A stretch of 64,000 bases of DNA from an uncultured Eggerthella sp. (GTDB taxonomy: Bacteria; Actinomycetota; Coriobacteriia; Coriobacteriales; Eggerthellaceae), in the NCBI GenBank assembly GCA_900542525.1, contig UQNZ01000002.1, positions 124,001 to 188,000 on the forward strand, given 5' to 3'. Below the pieces are notes generated by a model. It saw only the letters and a list, made by a program, of their open reading frames with translations. It did no database searches and had not been told where the DNA came from. The position numbers and the translations under genes are program-made. Below are positions 24,451 through 33,820 of this stretch, piece by piece. Positions within the stretch are counted from its first letter, which is position 1. Each line of letters starts with the position of its first letter.

Positions 24451-26976
24451 TTACTGACCTCCCTCATTCGAGTGCAATCCTATCACAGCCTGGCCGTAGG
24501 AGACCGAAGCATCGTTAGGCGGCAGCTCGCGATTGAGGGCGATGGTGAAACCTGCAGCTTGCAGCTCTGAAAGGGCGCGTTCGGTAAGGTAGCGGTTCAT
24601 GAAAACTCCACCCGAAAGCGTAACGATGTTGATGTCGTAAAGCGCGCGCACGGTTTCTGCTGCCGTGAGGATGGCGCGCACCACTGCTTCATGGAAGCGA
24701 CGCGCGATGAGGGCCTTATCGGCACCAGCTTGCAGATCATCGAGCAGCGCCTCGAACACGGGGGCAGGATCGAGCAACAACACAGAGGTATCTTGCGCGG
24801 TACTCTGTTCAGTAGCGGTGTTCTTGATCAGCCCGAACTGGTAGCGCTCGGAAGCATCGAGCTCGTAGGTTGGATCCACCGCTTCCAGCGCAAGCGACGA
24901 AGTTGTTCTTTTGGCTTCGGCAAGAAGCGTTTTCAGCTTGTCGGCAGCATCTGTTCCCAAACCCTTCGTGATCTCGGCCTCGAGCAGGATCGCGCCTTCG
25001 CCTTCATAGCGTGGCTCGTTGCAAATACCGAGAAGCGCTGAAGCCGCATCGAAGAGACGTCCCATCGAAGAAGTGAAGGGGGTGTTGATGCCGCCCTCGA
25101 TCATCTTGGTCATAAGTTCGGTCTCTTGTATCTGATCTGCGAAGAAGGACTGCGCGAAGGGATGCTCGAGCAAATCGAACGCCCACAACACGCCATAAGC
25201 ACAGCGATCGGTATGATGAATTGCCTGCGTGCCTCCTGGCAGCGGGAAGTATGCAACGTTGATGAAACGCTCGAATGTGATGAGATTCGAGAGTAGCACC
25301 TCTCCACCCCAGATCGCGCCATCAACGCCGTAGCCTGTGCCATCGAAGGCGATACCGCAAACTGGACCCTCGAGTTCGTTTTCTGCCATTACGGCAACCA
25401 CATGCGCATGATGATGCTGCACTTCCGTAAGCGGAAGATCATGTTCGCTCGCTTGCGCGCGTGCCCACTTGCTAAGCACATATTCGGGATGCAGATCGCA
25501 CGCGAGCTTAGTGGGCTTTAAGTGGAAGAGCTTCTGGTAAAGGTCTTTCGTTTCGAGCCAGTTGTCGAACGAGGCAACATGCTCAATATCGCCCAGGTGC
25601 TGAGAAACGAACGCTTCTTCACCGCGCGTGATCGTGAAGGTATTCTTGAGCTCGGAGCCAACTGCCAACAGTTCAGGAGACTCTTCATCGGATTCGCACG
25701 TTTGAGCAGGCAGCTTCACCGGTGCGGGCGCAAAACCACGCGCACGGCGAATGACCTGGACCACCGGGTCCACCCCAACAGGCTCGAGTACACGAACCAC
25801 CGAATCGTCAAAGCGCTCGATAATAGCGCGATTGTTCACCAAGAATGCATCAGCAATGCCCGCAAGCTGTTCGAACGCTTCGTGCTCTTCGATCACGATC
25901 GGATCGTCGTGCACGTTGCCTGAAGTCATAACGAGCAAGCCATCGAAGGCACGTGCGATCAAATGCTGCAGCGGTGTTGCCGGCAACATGACGCCCAGCT
26001 CAGGCAGATCGCCCGCAAGATCGAGCGGCAGCTCAATATCGTTGCGTTTGCGCAGCAATACGATCGGACGTGCACTCGATTCAAGCTGCGTCTTTTCCGC
26101 TTCATTGATGAGCGCATAGCCACGTGCCTGTTCGGTCGAGTGCGCCATGACCGCAAACGCTTTACCGTAACGATGCTTTCGTTCACGCAGAGTCGCCAGC
26201 GCTTCGGCATTCAGTGCATCGCACACCAAGTGATAACCACCCAGCCCCTTCACCGCCACGATCTTGCCACGCCTGAGCAACTTCACGCAGTCGTCAACGA
26301 ATTCATCGGAATCTTCCGCTGTGAATGCCCAATCCAGACTATCGATCGAGAGTTTTTGAATCTCATTGGGAAGCATGCCTTCCACATCGATCCACCCCAA
26401 ACGTGGCCCACAATTGAAACAAGCGTTGGGCTGAGCATGAAAGCGACGGTCCATCGGATCGTCATATTCTGTTTGACAGGGATCGTCCATAGTGAACTCT
26501 TTCATGGAAGTATGTTCGCGATCGTAGGGCAGCTCATCGATGATGGTGAAGCGGGGACCGCAATTCGTGCAGTTGATGAAGGGATAATGATAGCGACGAT
26601 TCTCGGGATCGAAGAGTTCGGCCACACAGGCATCGCAGGTAGCAAGATCGGGCGAAACAAGCGTGGTCTCGTTCACTTCAGCATCGTTCGAAAAGCGAAT
26701 CTCGAATTCGTCGAAGCCTTCGACGGCCGCTTCGTTGAGCTCAAGCTCTTTCACGTTGGCCGCTTCAGGCGCTTCTTGCACGAGCGCGATCGCAAAACAA
26801 TCGAGATCGTTCTGTGTGCCTTCGACGTGGATCGTCACCCCATCGAGCGCGTTCAGCACCCAACCAGTCAGGTGGAACTTCTGTGCGCACCTGAAGACAA
26901 AGGGCCGAAAACCGACCCCTTGAACTACTCCTTTGACCGTAATATCGAGCGCTTCGCGCACTTCGTTTTCTGCCAT
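24451..26976 (-). CDS. hypF: Carbamoyltransferase HypF
   Basis: 841 residues from the ATG at 26974-26976, preceded by GGAG; a GTG two codons upstream overlaps the pgi stop. HypF carbamoylates the C-terminal Cys of HypE to supply cyanide ligands. An acylphosphatase-like domain (VKGVVQGVGFRPFVFR) is followed by zinc fingers (CDAC, CTNCGPRFT, FHAQPNACFNCG), a YrdC-like domain (VKGLGGYHLVCDA, RPIVLLRK) and a Kae1-like domain (VQHHHAHVVAVMAE, FDGTGYG). The second finger usually reads MCxxC; here it reads MDDPC, so one zinc Cys is replaced by Asp (26485-26487). Otherwise it is full length. Confidence 0.95.
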   Translation of the reverse strand: MAENEVREALDITVKGVVQGVGFRPFVFRCAQKFHLTGWVLNALDGVTIHVEGTQNDLDCFAIALVQEAPEAANVKELELNEAAVEGFDEFEIRFSNDAEVNETTLVSPDLATCDACVAELFDPENRRYHYPFINCTNCGPRFTIIDELPYDREHTSMKEFTMDDPCQTEYDDPMDRRFHAQPNACFNCGPRLGWIDVEGMLPNEIQKLSIDSLDWAFTAEDSDEFVDDCVKLLRRGKIVAVKGLGGYHLVCDALNAEALATLRERKHRYGKAFAVMAHSTEQARGYALINEAEKTQLESSARPIVLLRKRNDIELPLDLAGDLPELGVMLPATPLQHLIARAFDGLLVMTSGNVHDDPIVIEEHEAFEQLAGIADAFLVNNRAIIERFDDSVVRVLEPVGVDPVVQVIRRARGFAPAPVKLPAQTCESDEESPELLAVGSELKNTFTITRGEEAFVSQHLGDIEHVASFDNWLETKDLYQKLFHLKPTKLACDLHPEYVLSKWARAQASEHDLPLTEVQHHHAHVVAVMAENELEGPVCGIAFDGTGYGVDGAIWGGEVLLSNLITFERFINVAYFPLPGGTQAIHHTDRCAYGVLWAFDLLEHPFAQSFFADQIQETELMTKMIEGGINTPFTSSMGRLFDAASALLGICNEPRYEGEGAILLEAEITKGLGTDAADKLKTLLAEAKRTTSSLALEAVDPTYELDASERYQFGLIKNTATEQSTAQDTSVLLLDPAPVFEALLDDLQAGADKALIARRFHEAVVRAILTAAETVRALYDINIVTLSGGVFMNRYLTERALSELQAAGFTIALNRELPPNDASVSYGQAVIGLHSNEGGQ

Positions 26977-26981
26977 GCTCA

Positions 26982-28703
26982 CTACTCCGTAACGCGTGCG
27001 ACCACGTTGCGCAACACCTTTGAAAGAAGGCGCAACGTAACTGAAGAATTGTCGGGAAGATGAATGTAGACACAGCGCCTACCACGGGATGAAAGGATAG
27101 AAAAATCACCCATAGCTTGCGCCTTTTCGAGTTCGCCAAGGCTTTGGGCTTTCGCATTCTCCACTTCGATATCGCGCGGTTCGTCTGCCGAAAGCACGAG
27201 GAACACTCCGTTATTGCGTCCACCCTTGTGCAGCTGACCCGTCGAATGCAAATAGCGTGGTCCAATCTCCAAGCAAGACGGGATGCGGCAGCGCTCTGCG
27301 ATGCTGTGACGAATCTCTTCGAGTGCTTCACGGCGACCTTCGCCCGTGAAGGGCAAGAAAGCATTCAGTGAGAAGTAATCTCCTGGCTCGATACTGCGGC
27401 AGAGTGCGGTAATCGCACCAGAAACCGTTTCATCGAGCATCGTATCTTCCAACGCCTCGGAGACGTGCACTTCGATCTCGCCCACAGGCACACCCGCTAG
27501 ACCGTTCTGAGTAAAGTTGGGCGTTTCACCACCTTCTTCTAAGATGCGCAAGACTTCAGTCTTCGCCGCCTGCACATCGGGCTGATCGAACGGGCAGATC
27601 TCCATGAGATAGCCCACCATGGCGATGGCGTATTCCCACATAACGAAGTGACCGGCAAGATCGATCACATTCTCGACCTTGAAGGTGATGCGCGGAATAT
27701 CGGGATTCAAGAACTCGAGCGACTGATAGTAATTCAGACGTTCGTCAAACAGGTCGGTCTTGGTTTCATAGATGATCGCTGTACGATCCTTCGTGTCTTC
27801 GGAGAGCGTGAGCGAATCGGTTTCGATGTTGGGAAGGATGCCTTCGCCTTCTTTGCCCAAGCTTTCTGCTACTAGTTGCTCGATCCATAAGCCCAGTACG
27901 CGGCCACGCTTTGGGGAGAGGAATGCGAACTTATTGCGACTTTGCACATAGTTTTCGTAAAGGAAGGATGCCAGCACGAGCGCAGGATTGTCAATGCTGT
28001 CGCTACTGCACAGCATTTCAGCACGCGCCGCACTGCGCATGAGCGCATTGAGGTTGATGCCTGCAAGCGCGGCTGGCAAGAGACCGAACACGGAAAGCGC
28101 CGAATAGCGTCCGCCCACGCTCGGTTCACCCGTGAACACACGCAGCCAACCTTCTTCTTTTGCGCGCTTTTCCAGATCGGAACCAGGATCGGTAATAGCA
28201 ACCAAGTGGTTGTAGAGCTCTTCTTGTGAGAGCTTCTCACGCATGATCGCCATGACCGCCTGCATGATGGTGTGCGGCTCGATCGTGCTGCCTGATTTTG
28301 AAGAATGGATAATGAGCGTGCTCTTCGGATCACATTCCGACATGATGGCGCGCACACGCACGGGCGAAACCGAATCGATGGTCTTGAACGAAATGAGCGA
28401 AGAATCCGCTTTGTTGTATTTCGTGAGCGTCATGGGCGCTTGGGTGGATCCACCCTGCCCCACGAGCACGACCGTTTTCAAACCACGCGCGATCAAGGAA
28501 TCGGCGAAGTTCTGGATCTCGGAAAGCGCCAGGGGTGGCTCGCTTGCCAGCGTGGTCCAGCCCATAAAATCATGAGCGAAAAGCTGGGCATTTTCGGAGA
28601 AGTTGAAAAGGCTGCTGTCTTTGGCGTGAATACGACTCGCAACCTGGTCATCGATGAGCGTTTGCGCCGGAGCACCGGGCGTGGCTGCTTCAAAATTAAT
28701 CAT
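26982..28703 (-). CDS. pgi: Glucose-6-phosphate isomerase family protein
   Basis: 573 residues with SIS folds: VLVGQGGSTQAP, LIIHSSKSGSTIEPHT (phosphate loop), FTGEPSVGGRYSALSVFGL, PKRGRVLGLWIEQL and YLHSTGQLHKGGRN. This is the long bacterial type resembling the isomerase half of transaldolase-isomerase fusions. It interconverts glucose 6-phosphate and fructose 6-phosphate. Its stop codon overlaps the region just before hypF, so it is likely co-transcribed with the hydrogenase maturation genes, an uncommon pairing. Confidence 0.9.
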   Translation of the reverse strand: MINFEAATPGAPAQTLIDDQVASRIHAKDSSLFNFSENAQLFAHDFMGWTTLASEPPLALSEIQNFADSLIARGLKTVVLVGQGGSTQAPMTLTKYNKADSSLISFKTIDSVSPVRVRAIMSECDPKSTLIIHSSKSGSTIEPHTIMQAVMAIMREKLSQEELYNHLVAITDPGSDLEKRAKEEGWLRVFTGEPSVGGRYSALSVFGLLPAALAGINLNALMRSAARAEMLCSSDSIDNPALVLASFLYENYVQSRNKFAFLSPKRGRVLGLWIEQLVAESLGKEGEGILPNIETDSLTLSEDTKDRTAIIYETKTDLFDERLNYYQSLEFLNPDIPRITFKVENVIDLAGHFVMWEYAIAMVGYLMEICPFDQPDVQAAKTEVLRILEEGGETPNFTQNGLAGVPVGEIEVHVSEALEDTMLDETVSGAITALCRSIEPGDYFSLNAFLPFTGEGRREALEEIRHSIAERCRIPSCLEIGPRYLHSTGQLHKGGRNNGVFLVLSADEPRDIEVENAKAQSLGELEKAQAMGDFSILSSRGRRCVYIHLPDNSSVTLRLLSKVLRNVVARVTE

Positions 28704-28780
28704 AGGTTCCTACTCGAACTATCGATGGATCAACCGTTTCGGTTGGTTTGCCTCATTTTACCGAAGTAGCAGCACGGGCG

Positions 28781-29602
28781 CTACACAATGGCAGCCACGA
28801 TATCGTCAAGCCACGAAGAATCCACCTGATCGACCTTGCCCGCATCGCAAAGCGCGGCAATGGTAGGATTCGTGGGAATCTGAGCAGTCGCGCCGATCTC
28901 GTATTCTTGCGCAAGCACATCCACTTGGCTTTCGCCGAAGATAAAGTGCTTCTCGTTACAGTTCGGACACACGAAATAGGCCATGTTCTCAACTAGGCCG
29001 AGCACCGGGACCTTCATGGCCTCTGCCATGTTCACTGCTTTTGCCACGATCATACCCACCAGCTCTTGCGGCGAAGTGACCACGATGATGCCATCGACCG
29101 GCAACGATTGAAATACCGTGAGCGGGACATCGCCCGTTCCTGGAGGCATGTCAACGAGCAGATAATCGATATCGCCCCACACTACATCACTCCAGAATTG
29201 CTTGACCACGCCAGCGATCATAGGACCACGCCAAATGACCGGATCGGTTTCGTTTTCGAGCAACAGATTGGTCGACATGACCTTCGTGCCATCGGCTGCC
29301 ACCGCAGGCAGAAGTCCGTCGGGAGAACCCATCGTTTTACCTTCGATGCCGAACATACGAGGAATGGATGGACCCGTGATGTCGGCATCAAGGATACCCA
29401 CGTTCTTCCCCTGCTTCGCGAGCGCCGCTGCGATCAACGAGGTAATGAGCGACTTGCCAACGCCGCCCTTGCCACTCACCACACCGATCACTTTCTTGAT
29501 GTTCGACTTGGGATTCGGCGCTGCTTGCATGCTCTGTGGCTCACGACGTTCAGCGCACGTCTTTCCGCAGGTCTGACAGTTATCGCTGCATGTTTCGCTC
29601 AT
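28781..29602 (-). CDS. mrp: Mrp/NBP35-family iron-sulfur carrier ATPase
   Basis: 273 residues. The Cys-rich N terminus (CSDNCQTCGKTC) is followed by the deviant Walker A VVSGKGGVGKS, then LDADITGPSIPRMFG, DYLLVDMPPGTGDVPLT and the C-terminal CPNC, which bridges a [4Fe-4S] cluster in this family. Mrp proteins carry and insert iron-sulfur clusters. It sits 77 nt upstream of pgi on the same strand and ahead of the hyp genes, which fits a supply role for iron-sulfur proteins. Confidence 0.95.
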   Translation of the reverse strand: MSETCSDNCQTCGKTCAERREPQSMQAAPNPKSNIKKVIGVVSGKGGVGKSLITSLIAAALAKQGKNVGILDADITGPSIPRMFGIEGKTMGSPDGLLPAVAADGTKVMSTNLLLENETDPVIWRGPMIAGVVKQFWSDVVWGDIDYLLVDMPPGTGDVPLTVFQSLPVDGIIVVTSPQELVGMIVAKAVNMAEAMKVPVLGLVENMAYFVCPNCNEKHFIFGESQVDVLAQEYEIGATAQIPTNPTIAALCDAGKVDQVDSSWLDDIVAAIV

Positions 29603-29814
29603 CGCCTAACTCCTTATTGTTCTGCGCTTCTTCTCTTGAGCGCGTATCTCTATCGCTGTGAACACGTGCCAACTGGTGGCAGCTACATTTCAGTCGATGC
29701 TACAACTTTACCACTGCCCCTTCAAGGCAAGATCGGAGCTGCTTACGAAGAAGGTATGGACAAAAAAGTTTCGGAGCAGATCGATCTTTGCTCGAAAACC
29801 TCATACTACGCTAA

Positions 29815-29842
29815 AACAAAAGGTCAGGGCATGCCCTGACCT
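29815..29842 (-). terminator. Intrinsic terminator of tRNA-Phe
   Basis: A 24-bp perfect palindrome at 29819-29842 (AAGGTCAGGGCA and its complement) is followed on the minus strand by TTTTG, 9 nt past the tRNA CCA. Confidence 0.8.
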
Positions 29843-29851
29843 TGAGATTCA

Positions 29852-29927
<76 letters not shown>

Positions 29928-30034
29928 AGTATGTGACGCCGAATGTTTACGACGCGAGTTGTTATTGTACTACTAACATTTTTTCGGTCAAGCAACCTGC
30001 AGGACTTATACGGTGAACGCATTAAAGCGTAAGT

Positions 30035-31027
30035 TTATTTTTTCGAGAGCTCTTCTATCAATGCTGGCACTACTTCAAACACATCTCCCACGATGCAATA
30101 ATCGGCCACGTCGAATATGGGCGCATGGGGATCTTGATTGATCGCAACGATCGCATCCGAATGATCCATGCCTGCCACATGTTGCACCGCACCTGATATT
30201 CCGCAAGCGAAGTAGATCCGTGGCGAAACCGACGAGCCTGTCTGGCCAACCTGTTTGCTCGCAGGCAGCCATCCCTCTTCAACAACTGAACGCGAACAAC
30301 CCACGGTTCCCCCCAGCAACGCTGCCAACTCTTCGAGCATCGCGAAGTTCTCAGGACCTTTCATGCCGCGTCCACCCGAGACGATAACCTCTGCATCTTG
30401 CAAGGATATGCCGTTATCATTCGCATCTTTGATGAAGTCCTTCACTCGGACGCGCACCTGTTGGGGAACAAGATTTTCTCTGATCACCTCCATGCTCTTG
30501 CTGAGAGCTGGCTCGGGCAGCGGCATAGCACCAGGACGCACTGTCCCCATTTGCGGATGGGTGTTCGCACTGATGCGCGCATAAAGATTGCCGCCGAATG
30601 CAGGGCGCTCCCATTGCATGATGGCTGTTTCAGGATCGATGTAGAGGGCCGTACAATCTGCGGTTAATCCTGCTTCGAGCTTCACTGCCACATGCGATGC
30701 GAGCTCGCGACCGTTCGCTGTTGCGCCTACGAGGATGATCTCTGGCAGGTATTTCTTGCACAGATAAGAGAATGCCTCGGCATACGGGTCTGCGGTGAAA
30801 TGACGATAGCTCTCCCCTTCGATCACGTATGCCTTACCAGCGCCATACGTTCGCGCCATCTCGAGTGCTTCGTCTGCATCGTGCGCGATGATGACTGCGG
30901 CCACTTCCTGATCGATCTCATCGGCGAGTCGGCGCGCCTGCCCTAAAAGCTCTGCTCCCACTTGCTTCGGCTTTCCCTCGAATTCCTCCAAGAAGACCCA
31001 GATATCGCGATGATTGTTCTTTTCCAT
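30035..31027 (-). CDS. etfA: Electron transfer flavoprotein alpha subunit
   Basis: 330 residues from the ATG at 31025-31027, preceded by AAAGGGA. The N-terminal part matches ETF domain I (WVFLEEFEG, VGATANGRELASHVAVKL). The C-terminal FAD-binding domain is intact: SGGRGMKG, VVEEGWLPASKQVGQTG, YFACGISGAVQHVAGM, and AINQDPHAPIFDVADYCIVGD. EtfA with EtfB carries electrons from the adjacent acyl-CoA dehydrogenase. It is the last gene of an acd-etfB-etfA operon. Confidence 0.96.
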   Translation of the reverse strand: MEKNNHRDIWVFLEEFEGKPKQVGAELLGQARRLADEIDQEVAAVIIAHDADEALEMARTYGAGKAYVIEGESYRHFTADPYAEAFSYLCKKYLPEIILVGATANGRELASHVAVKLEAGLTADCTALYIDPETAIMQWERPAFGGNLYARISANTHPQMGTVRPGAMPLPEPALSKSMEVIRENLVPQQVRVRVKDFIKDANDNGISLQDAEVIVSGGRGMKGPENFAMLEELAALLGGTVGCSRSVVEEGWLPASKQVGQTGSSVSPRIYFACGISGAVQHVAGMDHSDAIVAINQDPHAPIFDVADYCIVGDVFEVVPALIEELSKK

Positions 31028-31066
31028 CTCTGATTCCCTTTGCATTTTGAATGTTCCCTCGAATCG

Positions 31067-31909
31067 TTACACGAGCAGTTTTGCTTCAACGAGCTCTTCG
31101 ATCAGCTCATGCGCCTTTTCCTGCGCGCTGCCCTTCAGAAAGATTCCCTCCGAACAGCGCTCAGGAACGAAAGATTTCTGCACGCGCGTAGGTGAACCTT
31201 TGAGACCGATCTTCAACTCATCAAGGCTGCCCTTAAGATCTTCGAAGTTGATCTCTTTTGCTTCATGAGCAAGCGCATCGAGCGTACTTTGGATGCTGGC
31301 ATAACGCGGTTTGTTACTCTCTTTCATAACCGTGCACACCAAAGGCAACTGTGCCTCGAGTACCTCAACGCCTTCATCGGTCTTACGCTTGATGGTCGCA
31401 CGCCAGCTTTCACACGAAACGCACATGGACATACGTTCACTTTCATCTGCTTGAGCGGTCTCGAGATACAGATCGAGCACTTGGTTGATGCAAGCACAGT
31501 TGAGATGCTGGGCGAGCGACGAGATGGTTTGCCCCGTGTCGCCATCAATCGCCTGTTTACCACCAAGCACAAGATCGAAAGAACCAAGATGATTGATAGC
31601 TGCACGAAGAATGTAGCTCGTGGCGAAGGTGTCCGATCCGCCGAACTTCCTATCGGTGATCAGGTACCCTTCGTCTGCACCCATCGCATACGCTTCTTCA
31701 AGGATCGCACTCGCCTGGCTGGGACCCATCGTGAGCGCGATCACTTCCGCACCGATTTCATCCTTGAGCTGAAGTGCCATCTCGAGCGCATGACGATCGT
31801 AAGGGTTCATGATGCTCGGCACCCCTTTTCGAATGAGCGTATTCTTCACTGGATCGATCTTGATCTCGGTCGTATCGGGCACCTGTTTCAAACAAACTGC
31901 GATTCTCAT
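31067..31909 (-). CDS. etfB: Electron transfer flavoprotein beta subunit
   Basis: 280 residues from the ATG at 31907-31909, with AAGAAGGA upstream; the long 5' extension of the frame is not coding. Visible family segments are RIAVCLKQVPDTTEIKIDP, MNPYDRHALEMALQL, LTMGPSQASAILEEAYAMGA and the FAD/AMP-contact loop GGKQAIDGDTGQ, which also occurs in bifurcating ETFs. The gene lies between acd and etfA with short gaps. Confidence 0.96.
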   Translation of the reverse strand: MRIAVCLKQVPDTTEIKIDPVKNTLIRKGVPSIMNPYDRHALEMALQLKDEIGAEVIALTMGPSQASAILEEAYAMGADEGYLITDRKFGGSDTFATSYILRAAINHLGSFDLVLGGKQAIDGDTGQTISSLAQHLNCACINQVLDLYLETAQADESERMSMCVSCESWRATIKRKTDEGVEVLEAQLPLVCTVMKESNKPRYASIQSTLDALAHEAKEINFEDLKGSLDELKIGLKGSPTRVQKSFVPERCSEGIFLKGSAQEKAHELIEELVEAKLLV

Positions 31910-31937
31910 GGTTCCTTCTTTGCTCGGTAATTTGCGA

Positions 31938-33074
31938 CTATGACGACACAAGCTGTTTTGCAATGGTGATGCGTTGGATCTGGTTCGCTCCTTCGAATAT
32001 CTGGAACACTTTCGCATCGCGCATGAGCTTTTCGACCGGATATTCTCGGCTATACCCATAACCACCCAAAACCTGAATAGCGTTCGAAACAACCTCCTGC
32101 ATGGAATCTGAAACGAACGTCTTGCAGATCGCGCCTTCTGCTTGTACCAAATTTCCTGAGTCCATCAGGCGCATCGTATTGTTCACGAGACAGCGTGAAG
32201 CTTCGGTCTTTATGGCCATATCTGCCAACAGTCCCTGCACCAATTGGAAGCTAGCCAGCGGACTGTCGAATTGCTTTCGTTCTTTGGCATAAGCGAGCGC
32301 CTCATCAAGCGCCCGCTGCATGATGCCGACACCCATGGTGCAAACGAACGCGCGCGATAGATTGAGTGCATTGAGCGCAAGTTTCATGCCTTCGCCCACG
32401 TTGCCCAACACACGGTCCTTGGGAACGACAGCGTTATCTAAGATCAGTTCAGTGGTGTTTGAAAGACGCAGGCCCATCTTGTCTTCTTCGGCACCAACCT
32501 TCACCCCTGGCATATCGCGATCAACGATGAACGCCGTAATGCCATGGGCACCTGCTTCGGGGTCGGTTTTGCAGAAGACGATATAGATCTGAGCAAGGCC
32601 ACCATTGGTGATGAAGGTTTTTGAAGCGTTGAGTAGATATCCTTCTTCAGTTTCGACAGCAGTTGAACGAAGGCTCGCAACATCCGAACCAGCATTGGGC
32701 TCGGTGAGCGCGAAGGCGGCGAACTGACGCTGCTGGACCACATCGGCGAAGTATTGAGCTTGCTCGGGCGTGCCAGCCAAAATAACATTGCGCAACGCAA
32801 CGAACGTAGTAACGAACGTGATCGCATAACCGGCATCCACTTTTGCCAACTCTTCGAAGATCATTGCCGTTGTTTCATAATCAAGTCCCGTGCCGCCATA
32901 TTCTTTGGGCACTTCTGTCAGATGAAGGCCAAGATCGAACCCGAATTCGTATAATTCAGCAGGGCATTCTCCTGTTCGATCAGCTTCAGCTACATAAGGC
33001 TTCAATTCTTGCTCGGCAATATCGCGAACAAGATTGATGAGTGCTTTTTGTTCCTTGGTGTAGAGCAACGTCAT
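31938..33074 (-). CDS. Acyl-CoA dehydrogenase
   Basis: 378 residues from the ATG at 33072-33074 with AGGAG upstream. Domain order is typical: N-terminal helical part (KEYGGTGLDYETTAMIFEEL), FAD-binding beta domain (FALTEPNAGSDVASLRSTA, TFITNGG) and C-terminal helices (VLGGYGYSREYPVEKLMRD) ending in FEGANQIQR, whose Glu is the usual catalytic base. It is first in an operon with its ETF partners. The acyl substrate cannot be told; short-chain or aryl-acrylyl substrates are both possible. Confidence 0.93.
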   Translation of the reverse strand: MTLLYTKEQKALINLVRDIAEQELKPYVAEADRTGECPAELYEFGFDLGLHLTEVPKEYGGTGLDYETTAMIFEELAKVDAGYAITFVTTFVALRNVILAGTPEQAQYFADVVQQRQFAAFALTEPNAGSDVASLRSTAVETEEGYLLNASKTFITNGGLAQIYIVFCKTDPEAGAHGITAFIVDRDMPGVKVGAEEDKMGLRLSNTTELILDNAVVPKDRVLGNVGEGMKLALNALNLSRAFVCTMGVGIMQRALDEALAYAKERKQFDSPLASFQLVQGLLADMAIKTEASRCLVNNTMRLMDSGNLVQAEGAICKTFVSDSMQEVVSNAIQVLGGYGYSREYPVEKLMRDAKVFQIFEGANQIQRITIAKQLVSS

Positions 33075-33143
33075 CGTAGGTTCTCCTATATGTTCGATTA
33101 GCTTGAGAACGGTGTGCAAGCTTCAAGCCAACTTTCCTTCGAT

Positions 33144-33195
33144 ATATAGGTTATACCATATTGATTTTCGTTTTTTTATATTGTTTTACCTATAT
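33144..33195. promoter_or_regulatory. Inverted repeat around the putative acd-etfBA promoter
   Basis: ATATAGGT (33144-33151) and ACCTATAT (33188-33195) face each other across 36 bp of AT-rich DNA upstream of the acyl-CoA dehydrogenase gene. Reading on the minus strand, TATAAC beside the inner arm could serve as a -10. The spacing suggests two operator half-sites rather than a hairpin. Confidence 0.35.
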
Positions 33196-33346
33196 GTTCT
33201 AGGAATCACTACCTCATCTATCACACCATCAGGTTGCCGAACATACGAAACGAGCTTTACCGGACAAACGTTTGGCGCATCGAAACGGAAAGGAGCAAGT
33301 GCATCATCGCCTGCAAATCATAGGGATCACTGATTCTCTGGTTAGC

Positions 33347-33724
33347 TTAGTTGTTCTTTGATTTCTTGTTTTGGACCTTCTTTTTGAGATAGAAAAAGGT
33401 CAGGATGGGGTGGCGCGTGAGCATGCGCGGTCCTGCATAAGCCATTATCTTGCGAATATGGGCGCGCTGTTCAGGTTTGTAGCAATGGATCGTACAGTCT
33501 TCGCAGTTGCCTTTATGCTCTCGCGGGCAGACACGCGTACGTTCGATGCTGTATGCGATCGCTTGCGCACAATCAGGACAAATCCCCTGTTCATCCCTTG
33601 CCCGATCATCATCCTTATGGTGGGCGGCACAATAGATCTGCGCCATGGCATAGAGCGTTTTCGTATCGCGACGAAAACGCTTCTTTTCGCCTGCCCGATC
33701 TGCCCAATGCTTCGTAGCGCTCAC
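33347..33724 (-). CDS. Nitrous oxide-stimulated promoter family protein (YgbA-like)
   Basis: 125 residues using the GTG at 33722-33724, which has AAGGAG five bases upstream; a GTG eight codons earlier is less likely. The family pattern is clear: EKKRFRRDTKTLYAMAQIYC, CPDC, ERTRVCP, CEDCTIHCYKPEQR and MAYAGPRMLTRHPIL. Conserved Cys and His residues suggest metal binding. In enterobacteria the homologue YgbA is induced by nitrosative stress and supports recovery from it. It stands alone here. Confidence 0.85.
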   Translation of the reverse strand: MSATKHWADRAGEKKRFRRDTKTLYAMAQIYCAAHHKDDDRARDEQGICPDCAQAIAYSIERTRVCPREHKGNCEDCTIHCYKPEQRAHIRKIMAYAGPRMLTRHPILTFFYLKKKVQNKKSKNN

Positions 33725-33761
33725 CTGATCTCCTTGTCTGATCGACACTGCGCTTTTATAC

Positions 33762-33796
33762 CATAATAAAATGCTCTGACCGTAGGCCAGAGCATT
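33762..33796 (-). terminator. Intrinsic terminator of purD
   Basis: On the minus strand AATGCTCTG...CAGAGCATT forms a 9-bp stem (33770-33778 / 33788-33796) followed by TTTATTAT, 25 nt past the purD stop. Confidence 0.75.
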
Positions 33797-33820
33797 GATT
33801 CGTTTCTTTTGGACGAAAAA

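Noticed and set aside
25963..27063. 366-codon plus-strand ORF antisense to hypF
   Set aside because: HypF motifs are intact across this interval on the minus strand, so the opposite frame is a codon-bias artefact.
33103..33333. 76-codon plus-strand ORF upstream of the acyl-CoA dehydrogenase
   Set aside because: AT-driven, no ribosome site, no protein-like pattern; it covers the operon's promoter region.
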